Of a DNA stretch of 39,332 nucleotides, positions 1 through 8,238 are shown piece by piece; positions within the stretch are counted from its first letter, which is position 1; every line of letters begins with the position of its first letter. Source of the DNA: an uncultured Lachnospiraceae bacterium (GTDB lineage Bacteria > Bacillota_A > Clostridia > Lachnospirales > Lachnospiraceae). The notes beneath the pieces were generated by a model, which saw only the letters and a program-made list of their open reading frames with translations, was not told the origin of the DNA and did no database searches. A program made the position numbers and the translations under genes. Location of the stretch: NCBI GenBank assembly GCA_910585655.1, contig CAJUFW010000006.1, positions 5,073-44,404 of the forward strand. The letters run 5' to 3'.

Positions 1-23
1 CGATCTAAAAGGAAGCAGAAAGT

Positions 24-245
24 GTGCAGGAGCAAAAGAATTTGCCCCATAGATTGAGTCTGAAACGGGTGATTGGAGCCTCGATGCGATGTGCATTCCT
101 GTTTTCCCTGACGATTGAACTGCTTCAGCTTCTATTAAGATTAGGAACCTTCCAGATAGCGGATTTATTTTACAATACGGCAGGGGGGATACTGGGGGGA
201 TTTTGCTACTACCTGGGGAACTTTTGGAGAAGGCGGATAAAATAG
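24..245 (+). CDS. VanZ-like membrane protein, short or truncated
   Basis: The 73-residue product resembles the C-terminal half of VanZ-family proteins: a hydrophobic helix ending in an E-L-L-Q segment (about residues 27-38), an I-A-D-L-F-Y-N-T segment (45-52) and a final glycine-rich helix. VanZ proteins normally have about 150-200 residues and four or five membrane segments, so the front is missing. An in-frame TAA at 6-8 rules out simple extension upstream in this frame. The only start is a GTG at 24 with no convincing ribosome binding site. It is therefore a decayed or frameshifted gene whose front lies off the window, or a mini-VanZ. Its function is unknown; VanZ itself is linked to teicoplanin resistance, but most homologues are uncharacterised. 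Confidence 0.5.
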   Translation: MQEQKNLPHRLSLKRVIGASMRCAFLFSLTIELLQLLLRLGTFQIADLFYNTAGGILGGFCYYLGNFWRRRIK

Positions 246-257
246 GGGAATTCTTGT

Positions 258-328
258 TTTTCGGCACAGAAGGGAAGCCTTTCCCTTGTCCGGCGGCATT
301 GTCTAAGGAGGCAAAGAGGATTTACAAT
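258..328 (+). promoter_or_regulatory. Promoter module of the first GH78 gene
   Basis: A candidate -35 TTGTCT (299-304) and -10 TACAAT (323-328) are separated by 18 nt. The 13-mer TTTTCGGCACAGA (258-270) ends 28 nt before the -35. The same 13-mer recurs at exactly the same distance from the -35 in front of the GH2 operon (3648-3718), also with an 18-nt spacer, and both copies have GGCATTG running into the -35. The box sequences are poor matches to consensus, which fits an activator-dependent promoter. An AGGGAA/TTCCCT inverted repeat (271-286) lies between the element and the -35. Confidence 0.5.
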
Positions 329-391
329 AAAAGAACATAAGTTTAACGAACCAAGCCGAGAGGCAGATCAGAAAAGGAAGGGAGCAGGAAT

Positions 392-2518
392 ATGGCAAAT
401 TGGATTTGGTATCCTGGTGATTTTGAATTATATCATAGTTTGTGCCAGAACTTTGACCGAGAGGAGCGAGGCTTCTTTTGGCCGGCAAATTGGAAAGCGG
501 CACAATATCATCATTGTGTGAAATTTTCCTACGAGTATCAGCTAGAGCAGGAGACGCAGGTACGGATAACCGCTCTTGGACGGGGGTATGTGAATGTACG
601 CAGGCAGGCGGATCCGCCGCCTTGGATTCCGGCGGAACGGCTAAAGGACGGCATATTTTATGCAGAGGAAAAGCATCCGATGGGGACGATTACCTGTCCG
701 GCTGGAAAGGGCGGGCTGGATATCATTGTCTGTGACGTGGCAGCTTTTCCTTGTGTGCTGGTAGAGGGAGAGCAGATACAGTCAGGCGCCGGCTGGTATG
801 TATCGGATCAGATAGAGACTCCGATCAAAGCTGGCTGGAATCTTATGTATACAAAGCCGACCCAGAATCCGCGTGTCTTTGAATATACTTCGCAGAGAGT
901 AGAGCCGACGCGGATCGAGGAGGTAAACGGCGGGCTGCTTTTTGATTTTGGACGGGAGCTGACAGCGGAAATCCTTATTTCGTATCCTGAGGGAACCGGG
1001 ACTTTGACGCTATGCTATGGGGAGTCCAGGCAAGAGGCTCTGGATGTGGAAATGTGCTATTTGAAGCAGCGCCTTGATTTGGATATGGAGTATGATGCGT
1101 TTGGCGGGAAAAGAGAATATGCTCCAGTGCCAAAACAGGCGGAGCAGAAGGGGACGCTAGGCGGCTATCGTACCAGACTGCGTGCCTTTCGTTATCTGTT
1201 TATTCCGGAAAGGGAACACGCCAAAAAGTGCCATATCCGGGCAGATTATAAATATGTAGACTTTCCGGTTCGGGCAAGCTTTGCCAGCTCGGACGAGCGG
1301 TTAAATGAAATTTGGCAGGTAGCGGATAGGACGTTCCGTCTGGCAAGCGGCATCTTTTTCCTGGATGGAATCAAGCGTGACCGCTATATTTGGTCAGGTG
1401 ATGCGTATCAGAGTTATTTTATCAATCAATATCTGTTTTTTGACGAAGAAATCTGCAAACGGACGCTGCTGGCTCTGCGTGGATCCGATCCGATTACTCA
1501 GCATATCAATGGGATTTTGGATTATTCCATGTATTGGCTGATGGGGATGGAGCAGTTCTATCAGATGACCGGGGATCGGGAGTTTTTAGAAATGGTGTAT
1601 CCTAAAATGAAATCTATGATGGGCTATCTGGAACATCAGTTGGACGAGCATGGTTTCCTGTATGGCAGACCGGGCGATTGGGTCTTTATTGACTGGGCGG
1701 ATTTGGATAAGAACGGACCTATTAGCGCCGAGCAGTTTTTACTGGCTAGAAGCTATCAGACAATGGCAGAAGTAGAAACGGTACTGGGGATATCGTCTTC
1801 ATCCGACTATCGGCAAAAACAGAGAAAACTGTTAGAAAATATCCGGGCGTTTTACTGGGACGGCGAGCAGGGAGCCTTTATCGACAGCTTTACTTCCGGA
1901 AGACGAAAGGTCAGCAGGCATCCGAATATTTTTGCGGTATTATTTGACTATGCAAACGAAGCGGAGACGGCAAGCATTTTAAAACAGGTGCTGTTAAACG
2001 ATGCCGTAACAGCAATTACTACACCATATTTTAAATTTTATGAGCTGGAAGCTCTGGCAAAGTTGGGACAGTTTCCATTGGTGCTGGCCTCAATCAAGAG
2101 CTATTGGGGCGGGATGCTGGATCGGGGCGCGGATACCTTTTGGGAGGAGTTTAGACCGGATGATCCGCTGGAAAAGCAGTATGGGATGTACGGCGATCCA
2201 TACGGAAAGAGCCTTTGTCATGCCTGGGGAGCAAGTCCGATCTATTTGCTGGGACGCTATGTCTGCGGGCTGCGCCCCACGGCTCCTGGGTATGAGAGCT
2301 GGGAGATCGTACCGGAGTTGTCTGTGATTGGCGAATTTCATGTGACCTTACCGCTCAAAGGAGGCGCTCTGCGTTTGGATTACCAGGAGGGAGTGCTGTC
2401 TGTAAAAACCGATAAGGCGGGCGGTACTTTGGTAATGGGCGAAACCAGACATACCCTTGTCCCAGAGGAGGTTTTTCGGATAGAAACGAGCAGCCAGGCT
2501 AAGGATGCCGTTCTGTAG
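392..2518 (+). CDS. GH78-like alpha-L-rhamnosidase family protein (atypical)
   Basis: A 708-residue protein with the GH78 layout: N-terminal beta-sandwich domains (about 1-290), an (alpha/alpha)6 barrel (about 295-620) and a C-terminal beta-sandwich. The barrel starts with an S-S-D-E-R-L-N-E-I-W segment and carries D-G-I-K-R-D-R-Y-I-W-S-G-D at 325-337. This is where typical GH78 enzymes have DCPQRDERLGWTGD; here the Glu after RD is absent. W-E-E at 584-586 matches the region of the catalytic base, and H610 sits in a conserved H-x-W-G motif. No signal peptide is present, so it is cytoplasmic. The ATG at 392 follows a GGGAG-type ribosome binding site. The 3' end overlaps the convergent AraC gene by 20 nt. 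It may cleave rhamnosides or a related deoxysugar or uronide link; the exact substrate cannot be read from sequence. Confidence 0.85.
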   Translation: MANWIWYPGDFELYHSLCQNFDREERGFFWPANWKAAQYHHCVKFSYEYQLEQETQVRITALGRGYVNVRRQADPPPWIPAERLKDGIFYAEEKHPMGTITCPAGKGGLDIIVCDVAAFPCVLVEGEQIQSGAGWYVSDQIETPIKAGWNLMYTKPTQNPRVFEYTSQRVEPTRIEEVNGGLLFDFGRELTAEILISYPEGTGTLTLCYGESRQEALDVEMCYLKQRLDLDMEYDAFGGKREYAPVPKQAEQKGTLGGYRTRLRAFRYLFIPEREHAKKCHIRADYKYVDFPVRASFASSDERLNEIWQVADRTFRLASGIFFLDGIKRDRYIWSGDAYQSYFINQYLFFDEEICKRTLLALRGSDPITQHINGILDYSMYWLMGMEQFYQMTGDREFLEMVYPKMKSMMGYLEHQLDEHGFLYGRPGDWVFIDWADLDKNGPISAEQFLLARSYQTMAEVETVLGISSSSDYRQKQRKLLENIRAFYWDGEQGAFIDSFTSGRRKVSRHPNIFAVLFDYANEAETASILKQVLLNDAVTAITTPYFKFYELEALAKLGQFPLVLASIKSYWGGMLDRGADTFWEEFRPDDPLEKQYGMYGDPYGKSLCHAWGASPIYLLGRYVCGLRPTAPGYESWEIVPELSVIGEFHVTLPLKGGALRLDYQEGVLSVKTDKAGGTLVMGETRHTLVPEEVFRIETSSQAKDAVL

Positions 2519-3608
2519 ACGAGCCTGTAGCCTGATTGATGCGTACGGCGTTTTCACGATATGCAAGCGGAAGCATTCCCGTTTCTTTTTCAAAAAAGCG
2601 GTAGAAATGGGAGCGGCTGACATAGCCTAGTTCCTGGACAATATCGGAAATGCTGTCGTTGGTTTCGATTAAAAGCCGTTTTGCTTCTGCCAGACGATAG
2701 GATCGTCCTAGCTGCATCAGACTGGAACCGGTTTTCTTTTTGACGATTTGATTTAAGTATTCCGCATGGTAATGGAGCGCGTCCGAGAGTTCCTGGCGGG
2801 AAAGATTTCCCTTTTTTTCGGTCAGGTAGTTGCGGATACGGGCATAGATAAAATCTTCGTTGCTGGCTTCCGGATCGAGCTGTGTGATATGATAGTAAGA
2901 AGGATTTTCAAGGACGCCGATAAGACGGGACAGCAATCCGGAAACCATATAGGAGACTCCGTTTTTTTGCGCCAGCAGCTCCTGGGCGAGTGTATCAAGA
3001 AGCAGTTCCGCCTGACAGGAAGGAGTCTCTCCGGCTGTACTTGCAGCCTTTTGGGACTGCGCCGACTTCTCCGGAAAGGAATGGCTTAGGGTAGAGGAAA
3101 AATGCAGATAAGAACGTTTGTATTTTTCCTCTCCTTTTAAATTGGAAAAGAAAAACCGATGTATCATACCGTCGGTAGGATGCGCTTTTAAATCCTTGTC
3201 TAAAATAAGATCGTTTTCTAAGATGCTTGCCAGATATTCCGGTGTAATGTTTAAATAGACTCCGGAGAAAACGGTAGAGCTGCTTTCACAATGGCGGATG
3301 TTCAGATTCATCAGTAAGGCGTCTCCTTTTTGATAACGGAAGGTTCCGTGGTCAAAAATCTGACAGACTTCCCCGCTGAAAATATAAAACAGTTCAAAGT
3401 AGTCGTGCTGGTGCATGGGGGTGTTGCCGGATGGCATATGGAGATATTCGGCGTTGCCAGGATAGACAGGCATAAAGGTAATATGGTCGCCGTCGGAGGA
3501 GGTATACATCATAGAAAAAGGAAGCGTTACCTGATTCCGGCGGGATGCGTCGTTATCAAAATTGGAAATTTTAATGATTTCTTTTAGATGGCGCTTATTT
3601 GCTGACAT
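2499..3608 (-). CDS. AraC-family transcriptional regulator with cupin sensor domain
   Basis: The 369-residue product has an N-terminal cupin-type sugar-sensing domain; the metal/ligand-like H-Q-H-D-Y-F-E motif is at 66-72. A C-terminal AraC double helix-turn-helix (about 255-355) ends with the usual ISDIVQELGYVSRSHFYRFF-type signature. A longer reading frame extends 27 codons upstream, but GGAGG lies 5 nt before the ATG at 3608, which decides the start used here. The gene is divergent from the GH2-lipoprotein operon and convergent with the first GH78 gene, so it is the natural candidate to control both. The shared upstream element at 258 and 3648 may be its binding site; that link is inferred. 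Confidence 0.9.
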   Translation of the reverse strand: MSANKRHLKEIIKISNFDNDASRRNQVTLPFSMMYTSSDGDHITFMPVYPGNAEYLHMPSGNTPMHQHDYFELFYIFSGEVCQIFDHGTFRYQKGDALLMNLNIRHCESSSTVFSGVYLNITPEYLASILENDLILDKDLKAHPTDGMIHRFFFSNLKGEEKYKRSYLHFSSTLSHSFPEKSAQSQKAASTAGETPSCQAELLLDTLAQELLAQKNGVSYMVSGLLSRLIGVLENPSYYHITQLDPEASNEDFIYARIRNYLTEKKGNLSRQELSDALHYHAEYLNQIVKKKTGSSLMQLGRSYRLAEAKRLLIETNDSISDIVQELGYVSRSHFYRFFEKETGMLPLAYRENAVRINQATGSSTERHP

Positions 3609-3647
3609 AGAGACCTCCATTCTGCTGCTTATCATACGGTTTATGGG

Positions 3648-3718
3648 TTTTCGGCACAGACAGGGAGGCAAGGAGCCGGAAACGGGCATTGAAGCGGCTC
3701 ATCTATTCAGCCTATAAT
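3648..3718 (+). promoter_or_regulatory. Promoter module of the GH2-lipoprotein operon
   Basis: The -35 TTGAAG (3689-3694) and -10 TATAAT (3713-3718) are 18 nt apart. The 13-mer TTTTCGGCACAGA (3648-3660) ends 28 nt before the -35, matching the module at 258-328. The start of transcription would be near 3725, giving an untranslated leader of about 155 nt. Confidence 0.6.
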
Positions 3719-3764
3719 AGAAGACGGAGGACAAGCAAAATATCCTGTTTTCTGCGCCGGAGCG

Positions 3765-3776
3765 GCAACATGTTGC
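3765..3776. promoter_or_regulatory. 12-bp palindrome in the GH2 leader
   Basis: GCAACATGTTGC is a perfect palindrome in the leader between the GH2 promoter and its start codon. It is flanked by GCGC at 3754-3757 and 3781-3784, which could extend it into an RNA stem. It could be an operator or part of a leader structure; no regulator can be assigned. Confidence 0.4.
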
Positions 3777-3783
3777 TAAAGCG

Positions 3784-3807
3784 CCCTGCCTGACAGGGTT
3801 CTTTTTC
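3784..3807 (+). terminator. Terminator-like hairpin in the GH2 leader (possible attenuator)
   Basis: CCCTG (3784-3788) and CAGGG (3794-3798) form a short stem with a 5-nt loop, followed directly by TTCTTTTTC. The stem is only 5 bp, so termination may be weak or conditional. It lies about 75 nt before the GH2 start codon. Confidence 0.4.
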
Positions 3808-3880
3808 TAAGTATAGAACGAAACAGCAGAAATAACAAGACAGAAAAAAGGGTAATCCGAAAGAAGGAGGAAAAGACACG

Positions 3881-6295
3881 ATGAAACAATATGAATTAAA
3901 CGATTCCTGGTTGTTTTATGAGAGCAACGAGGCTATGAGCTTTTCAAGGGGGCAGAAGGAAGGAAAGAGAGTAAATCTGCCGCACGATTTTATTGTAACA
4001 AAGCCAAGGACGGCAGATGCCGCGGGCGGTGCTGCCAACGGATATTTTGGCGAAGGCGAGGGAGTTTATAAAAAGGATCTGGAAGTTCCTGCAGAGTGGC
4101 AGGGAAAAACGGTACTCTTAGACATTGACGGAGCTTATATGAATACGGAAGTCATGTTAAACGGCGAACTTCTGGCGCTGCATCCGTATGGCTATACGCC
4201 GTTTTTGGTGGATCTGAGTCCGGCGCTTCATTTCGACGGCAAAAAGAACCGGCTGAAAATCATTACGCAGAGCAGGCAGCCGTCTACCAGATGGTACAGT
4301 GGAGGCGGTTTGTACCGGAGTGTGAACGTATGGGTAGGAAATTCCATCCATATCCGTCCGTGGGACGTATTTGTTCGGACGGTTCAGGCAGACAAGACGC
4401 AGGCAGAGATACAAATGACGGTTACAATAACGAACCTGTCCGGTTTGGCGAAACAGAGCCAGGTACAGGGTGAAATTTTTGATCCGGCAGGCAAGTCCGT
4501 GGCAAAAGTAAGTCGGGCTGTCGTAATTTCGGAATGTCAGAAAAATGACGATATAGTAAAAACACAGACTACCGTAGAGCTGTGCCTGAAAGTAGAGCAT
4601 CCGTCTCTGTGGGAACCAGACAGCCCAGATCTGTACACCTGGAGGATAAGCGTAGAGGCAGACGGAGAAACGCTTGACAGGGCGGAGGACATGTTTGGCA
4701 TCCGTACGATTGCCGTCAGCGTAGAACATGGCTTCCAGCTAAACGGAAAGTCTATCAAACTGAAAGGCGGCTGTATTCATCATGACAATGGCTTTGTCGG
4801 AGCCTGTGCCTATCCAAAAGCCGAAGAGAGAAAAATTCGTATTTTAAAATCCGTCGGCTACAACGCAGTACGGATCAGCCATTATCCGCCGTCTACCGCA
4901 ATGCTGCGGGCATGTGACCGTCTGGGAATGCTGCTGCTGGACGAAGCATTTGACGTATGGCGTTTAAGCAAAGTGCCGTTAGACTATCATTTGTATTTTG
5001 AAGACTGGTGGGAGCGCGATATCGAAGCGATGGTACTCCGTGACCGGAACCATCCATGTGTGATCACCTATTCGATTGGAAATGAAATCGGCGAACGGGA
5101 TGGAAAAAGTGAGGGAGCAAAGTGGTCGGCAAAGCTGACGGCTAAGGTAAGAACGTTGGATTCCACTCGGTTTGTCTTGTCTGCTTTGTGCGGAATTTTC
5201 CCGGATCTGGAGGAGGGCGGTACGAATTTTGAGGCGAATCTTGATGCGGATAATCAGGAAAACGATGTATGGGCAGAGGTGACAGAGGAATTTGTCAAAC
5301 CATTGGATATCGTAGGGTACAATTATCTATACCAACGCTATGAAAAGGATCATGCGCGTTATCCGGAACGGATTATGATGGGAACGGAAACACATTCCTA
5401 TACAACCTGGGAAAACTGGCAGGCTGTGATGGCTCATCCTTATGTGCTGGGTGATTTTATCTGGGGAGCGGTAGACTATATGGGCGAGGTTGGCGTCGGC
5501 AAGGTTTATTGGGAAAAGGACGCGGAACCGTTCCAGTTTATGACGCCGTATCCATGGCGTACCTCCTGGCAGTCGGATATCGATCTGACCGGAGAGCAGC
5601 GTCCGCAGTCGAAGTTCCGGGAAATTATGTGGGGCAGAAAGGACAAAGCAGCTCTTTATACGACTCATCCGAAGCATTATGGAGAAAGCAGCCGTGGAAC
5701 AGGGTGGCACTGGGATGATGTAACAGAAAGCTGGACGTTTGAGGAAGCTTATATCGGTTCTTTGGTAAAGACCGAGGTATACGGAGCAGGAGAGGAAGCA
5801 GAATTTATCTTAAACGGAAAAAGTTTAGGACGTGTGCCGTTTGAGAAAATGAAAGCGGTTATGGATGTTCCATATGAAAAAGGAACCCTGGAGGCTGTCG
5901 TCTATGAAAACGGTGGGGAAATCAGCCGGGCTATGCTGCAAACGGTGGAGGATCCGGTAAAGCTTGTGCTGCGCGCGGAAGAGGATACTCTTTTGGCAGA
6001 CGGCAGAGATCTATGCTATGTTCATGTCGATTTGGTAGACAAAGCAGGTAGAAGGCATCCTTTTGATGAGCGGAAGCTGACCTGCCGGATAGAAGGCGAA
6101 GGGGGAGCAGAAGCAGAGTTTGTCGCGATAGGAAGCGGAAACCCATGCACCGAGGATCAGATTGGGGCTGATTGGTGCCATGCGTTCCATGGAACAGCAG
6201 TCGTGATTTTTAAGGCAGTAAAGCCAGGCGCGATCCGGGTAACAGTAGAAGCGGATGGCATAGAGGCTGGAAGCATAGAAGTACAAGCAGAGTAA
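3881..6295 (+). CDS. Glycoside hydrolase family 2, beta-galactosidase-like
   Basis: An 804-residue GH2 enzyme. Order: sugar-binding domain (about 1-170), immunoglobulin-like domain (about 175-280), TIM barrel (about 285-590), a DUF4982-type domain (about 620-690) and a last beta-sandwich domain (about 695-800). The acid/base is E402 in S-I-G-N-E, preceded by the R-D-R-N-H-P motif. The nucleophile is E503 in M-G-T-E-T-H. A G-C-I-H-H-D motif is typical of beta-galactosidases, but beta-glucuronidase or other GH2 activities are not excluded. No signal peptide is present. AAGGAGG precedes the ATG. It is the first gene of an operon with the lipoprotein at 6324 (28-nt gap). Confidence 0.92.
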   Translation: MKQYELNDSWLFYESNEAMSFSRGQKEGKRVNLPHDFIVTKPRTADAAGGAANGYFGEGEGVYKKDLEVPAEWQGKTVLLDIDGAYMNTEVMLNGELLALHPYGYTPFLVDLSPALHFDGKKNRLKIITQSRQPSTRWYSGGGLYRSVNVWVGNSIHIRPWDVFVRTVQADKTQAEIQMTVTITNLSGLAKQSQVQGEIFDPAGKSVAKVSRAVVISECQKNDDIVKTQTTVELCLKVEHPSLWEPDSPDLYTWRISVEADGETLDRAEDMFGIRTIAVSVEHGFQLNGKSIKLKGGCIHHDNGFVGACAYPKAEERKIRILKSVGYNAVRISHYPPSTAMLRACDRLGMLLLDEAFDVWRLSKVPLDYHLYFEDWWERDIEAMVLRDRNHPCVITYSIGNEIGERDGKSEGAKWSAKLTAKVRTLDSTRFVLSALCGIFPDLEEGGTNFEANLDADNQENDVWAEVTEEFVKPLDIVGYNYLYQRYEKDHARYPERIMMGTETHSYTTWENWQAVMAHPYVLGDFIWGAVDYMGEVGVGKVYWEKDAEPFQFMTPYPWRTSWQSDIDLTGEQRPQSKFREIMWGRKDKAALYTTHPKHYGESSRGTGWHWDDVTESWTFEEAYIGSLVKTEVYGAGEEAEFILNGKSLGRVPFEKMKAVMDVPYEKGTLEAVVYENGGEISRAMLQTVEDPVKLVLRAEEDTLLADGRDLCYVHVDLVDKAGRRHPFDERKLTCRIEGEGGAEAEFVAIGSGNPCTEDQIGADWCHAFHGTAVVIFKAVKPGAIRVTVEADGIEAGSIEVQAE

Positions 6296-6323
6296 AACCA
6301 GAAACTAGGAGGAGGAAGTAGCA

Positions 6324-8000
6324 ATGAGGAAAAAACAGGTATTGGCAGTGTTGTTGTGCGTGATGATGACGCTTTCTCTGGCGGCGTGCGGGACAAAAGC
6401 AGAAAAAACACCGACCAGAACACAAGGTCAGGGGCAGAAAGAGGATTCGGACAAGAAAGAGGAATCCAAAGAGGATGCAGGTCAGGAAGATCCGGACAAG
6501 CCGGAACTGCCGCTTTGCGAGGCGAAAGAGGAACTTTCTTTCTGGATTCCATGGACGTTTGCGTATTTGGACAGTATTGATGAAGTGAAAAATATTCAGG
6601 AGCTGGAAGAACGTACAAATGTTCATATCAACTGGGTAACGCCTGCCAGCCAGGAAGCAAACGAGAAGTTTGGCTTAATGCTCGCATCCGGTGATTATCC
6701 GGATATTCTGCGGGGTGTCAATCAATATTATCCGGGCGGGATTGAAAAAGGCGTGGACGATGGGATCTTAGTGGACATGACCGACTTGATTGAACAATAT
6801 ATGCCGCATTATCAGGCGATCAGGACGAGCGTGCCGGAAGTAGAAAAAGCGACGAAGACCGATGCCGGACGGACGCCGGTAGTGTGGACGATTGCTTCCG
6901 ACGATGAAGAAGTATCCATGGAGATGGTCTGGGCAGGTCTTTTTGTACGGAAGGATTGGCTGGATGAATTGAACATGGATCTGCCGGAGACGATAGAGGA
7001 TTGGCACGATATGTTAAAGGCGTTTAAAGATAATTACAACTGTGAAGCACCGTTGGTATTTGCCGCTGACGGAACCTTTATGCAGGGTGAATTCGTTTCT
7101 GCCTATGGGGTATTACCGGAGTTTTATCTGGATGGAACTACCGTAAAATACGGACCTGCAGAACCAGGTTATCGTCAGTATGTTGAGACGATGCGTGACT
7201 GGTATGCAGAAGGCTTGATCGATCCGAACTTTCCGACGAACGATGGCGCTTTGGTAGCAGACAATGCGTATATGGCAACCGGAAAGAGCGGCGCAGGCTG
7301 TTCTGCGTGGGGATATTCCAACAATTTGTTAAAAACGGACTATGGTATGACCGATGTGGAAAATTTCTGGTTGGAGGGTGTGCCGAATCCGGTGCTAAAC
7401 GAAGGCGATACCCCTCAGACGGGTTCTACGATGTGCGGGTATATAAAGGAAGCTATGGCGATTACTTCTAATTGCAAAAATCCAGAGCTGGCAGCTCGTT
7501 GGTTGGATTATTTTTATACAAAGGAAGGTATGCTGTTAAACGCTTACGGAATCGAAGGCGAAACGTATGAACTGCTTCCGGACGGAACTCCGCAGTATAC
7601 CGAACTTGTAACGAATAATCCGGATGGATATGGAATGTCTGATGCGTTTAAGATTTATACATTAGACAACAGTTCCTTTGGCTTGTATTCCTGGGCGCGT
7701 TATTTCCATACCGGACGGGAAGCCTACACCCGTTCGATGGACTGCCAGTACGTTTGGAACAAAGCGAAAACGGATATGGTGATTCCGTCGGCAGTTTCGA
7801 TGACGGAGGAAGAAATCAACGCCTATAATACGACGTATACGGCTATCCAGACCCTGGTCAATGAAAAGACCGTAAAATATATTATGGGAACCGAGGATAT
7901 GAGTACCTACGATGAATTTGTACAGTCCTTGTACGAGTATGGGATTGAGGATTGTATAACATATAAACAGGCTGCTTATGATCGGTATCTGGCAAGATAA
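6324..8000 (+). CDS. Extracellular solute-binding lipoprotein (LplA-type), paralogue 1
   Basis: The 558-residue protein starts with a lipoprotein signal peptide; the lipobox is L-A-A-C with C22 as the lipidated residue. A charged K/E/D-rich linker (about 23-60) follows, then a large family 1-type solute-binding domain like those that feed LplB/YtcP-type sugar importers. It sits on the outer face of the membrane and should capture oligosaccharides or glycosides. It follows the GH2 gene by 28 nt and ends at a strong terminator, so it is co-transcribed with the hydrolase. No permease or ATPase gene is nearby. It is clearly related to the lipoprotein at 24181; both share an E-E-R-T-N-V-H-I-N block and a K-Q-A-A-Y-D-R-Y end. 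Confidence 0.93.
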   Translation: MRKKQVLAVLLCVMMTLSLAACGTKAEKTPTRTQGQGQKEDSDKKEESKEDAGQEDPDKPELPLCEAKEELSFWIPWTFAYLDSIDEVKNIQELEERTNVHINWVTPASQEANEKFGLMLASGDYPDILRGVNQYYPGGIEKGVDDGILVDMTDLIEQYMPHYQAIRTSVPEVEKATKTDAGRTPVVWTIASDDEEVSMEMVWAGLFVRKDWLDELNMDLPETIEDWHDMLKAFKDNYNCEAPLVFAADGTFMQGEFVSAYGVLPEFYLDGTTVKYGPAEPGYRQYVETMRDWYAEGLIDPNFPTNDGALVADNAYMATGKSGAGCSAWGYSNNLLKTDYGMTDVENFWLEGVPNPVLNEGDTPQTGSTMCGYIKEAMAITSNCKNPELAARWLDYFYTKEGMLLNAYGIEGETYELLPDGTPQYTELVTNNPDGYGMSDAFKIYTLDNSSFGLYSWARYFHTGREAYTRSMDCQYVWNKAKTDMVIPSAVSMTEEEINAYNTTYTAIQTLVNEKTVKYIMGTEDMSTYDEFVQSLYEYGIEDCITYKQAAYDRYLAR

Positions 8001-8022
8001 GAAAAAGGAATGAGAAGAGGAC

Positions 8023-8070
8023 GCCGCCGCTTTTACAAGGGAATGTTTGTAGAGCGGCGGCTTTCTTTTT
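8023..8070 (+). terminator. Intrinsic terminator after the GH2-lipoprotein operon
   Basis: GCCGCCGCT (8023-8031) pairs with AGCGGCGGC (8053-8061). Inner TACAA/TTGTA pairing lengthens the stem, and TTTCTTTTT follows immediately. Confidence 0.9.
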
Positions 8071-8132
8071 CGTTCGGTACGTTTGCCGGGAATTTTAGGG
8101 GATGCAGATACAAAGGCGGTTGCCGTCGAGGC

Positions 8133-8161
8133 TTGAAACAGGATGAAAAAGATGGTATGAT
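8133..8161 (+). promoter_or_regulatory. Promoter of the Rpn-GH78-SGNH-sbcDC run
   Basis: TTGAAA (8133-8138) and TATGAT (8156-8161) are 17 nt apart, with TGG before the -10 giving an extended -10. It is the only good promoter seen upstream of the five co-directional genes from 8239 to 17539. Confidence 0.65.
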
Positions 8162-8238
8162 GAAAGTATCAAAAAAGACAGGATAGGAGCTATGGAAGAA
8201 AAGGAAGTAGAGAGAGAAAAAAGGAGGGAAGAGGTAGC

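Noticed and set aside
4157..4729. Open frame of 190 codons on the minus strand
   Set aside because: It lies opposite the GH2 gene, has no ribosome binding site that stands out, and its composition is that of a shadow frame.
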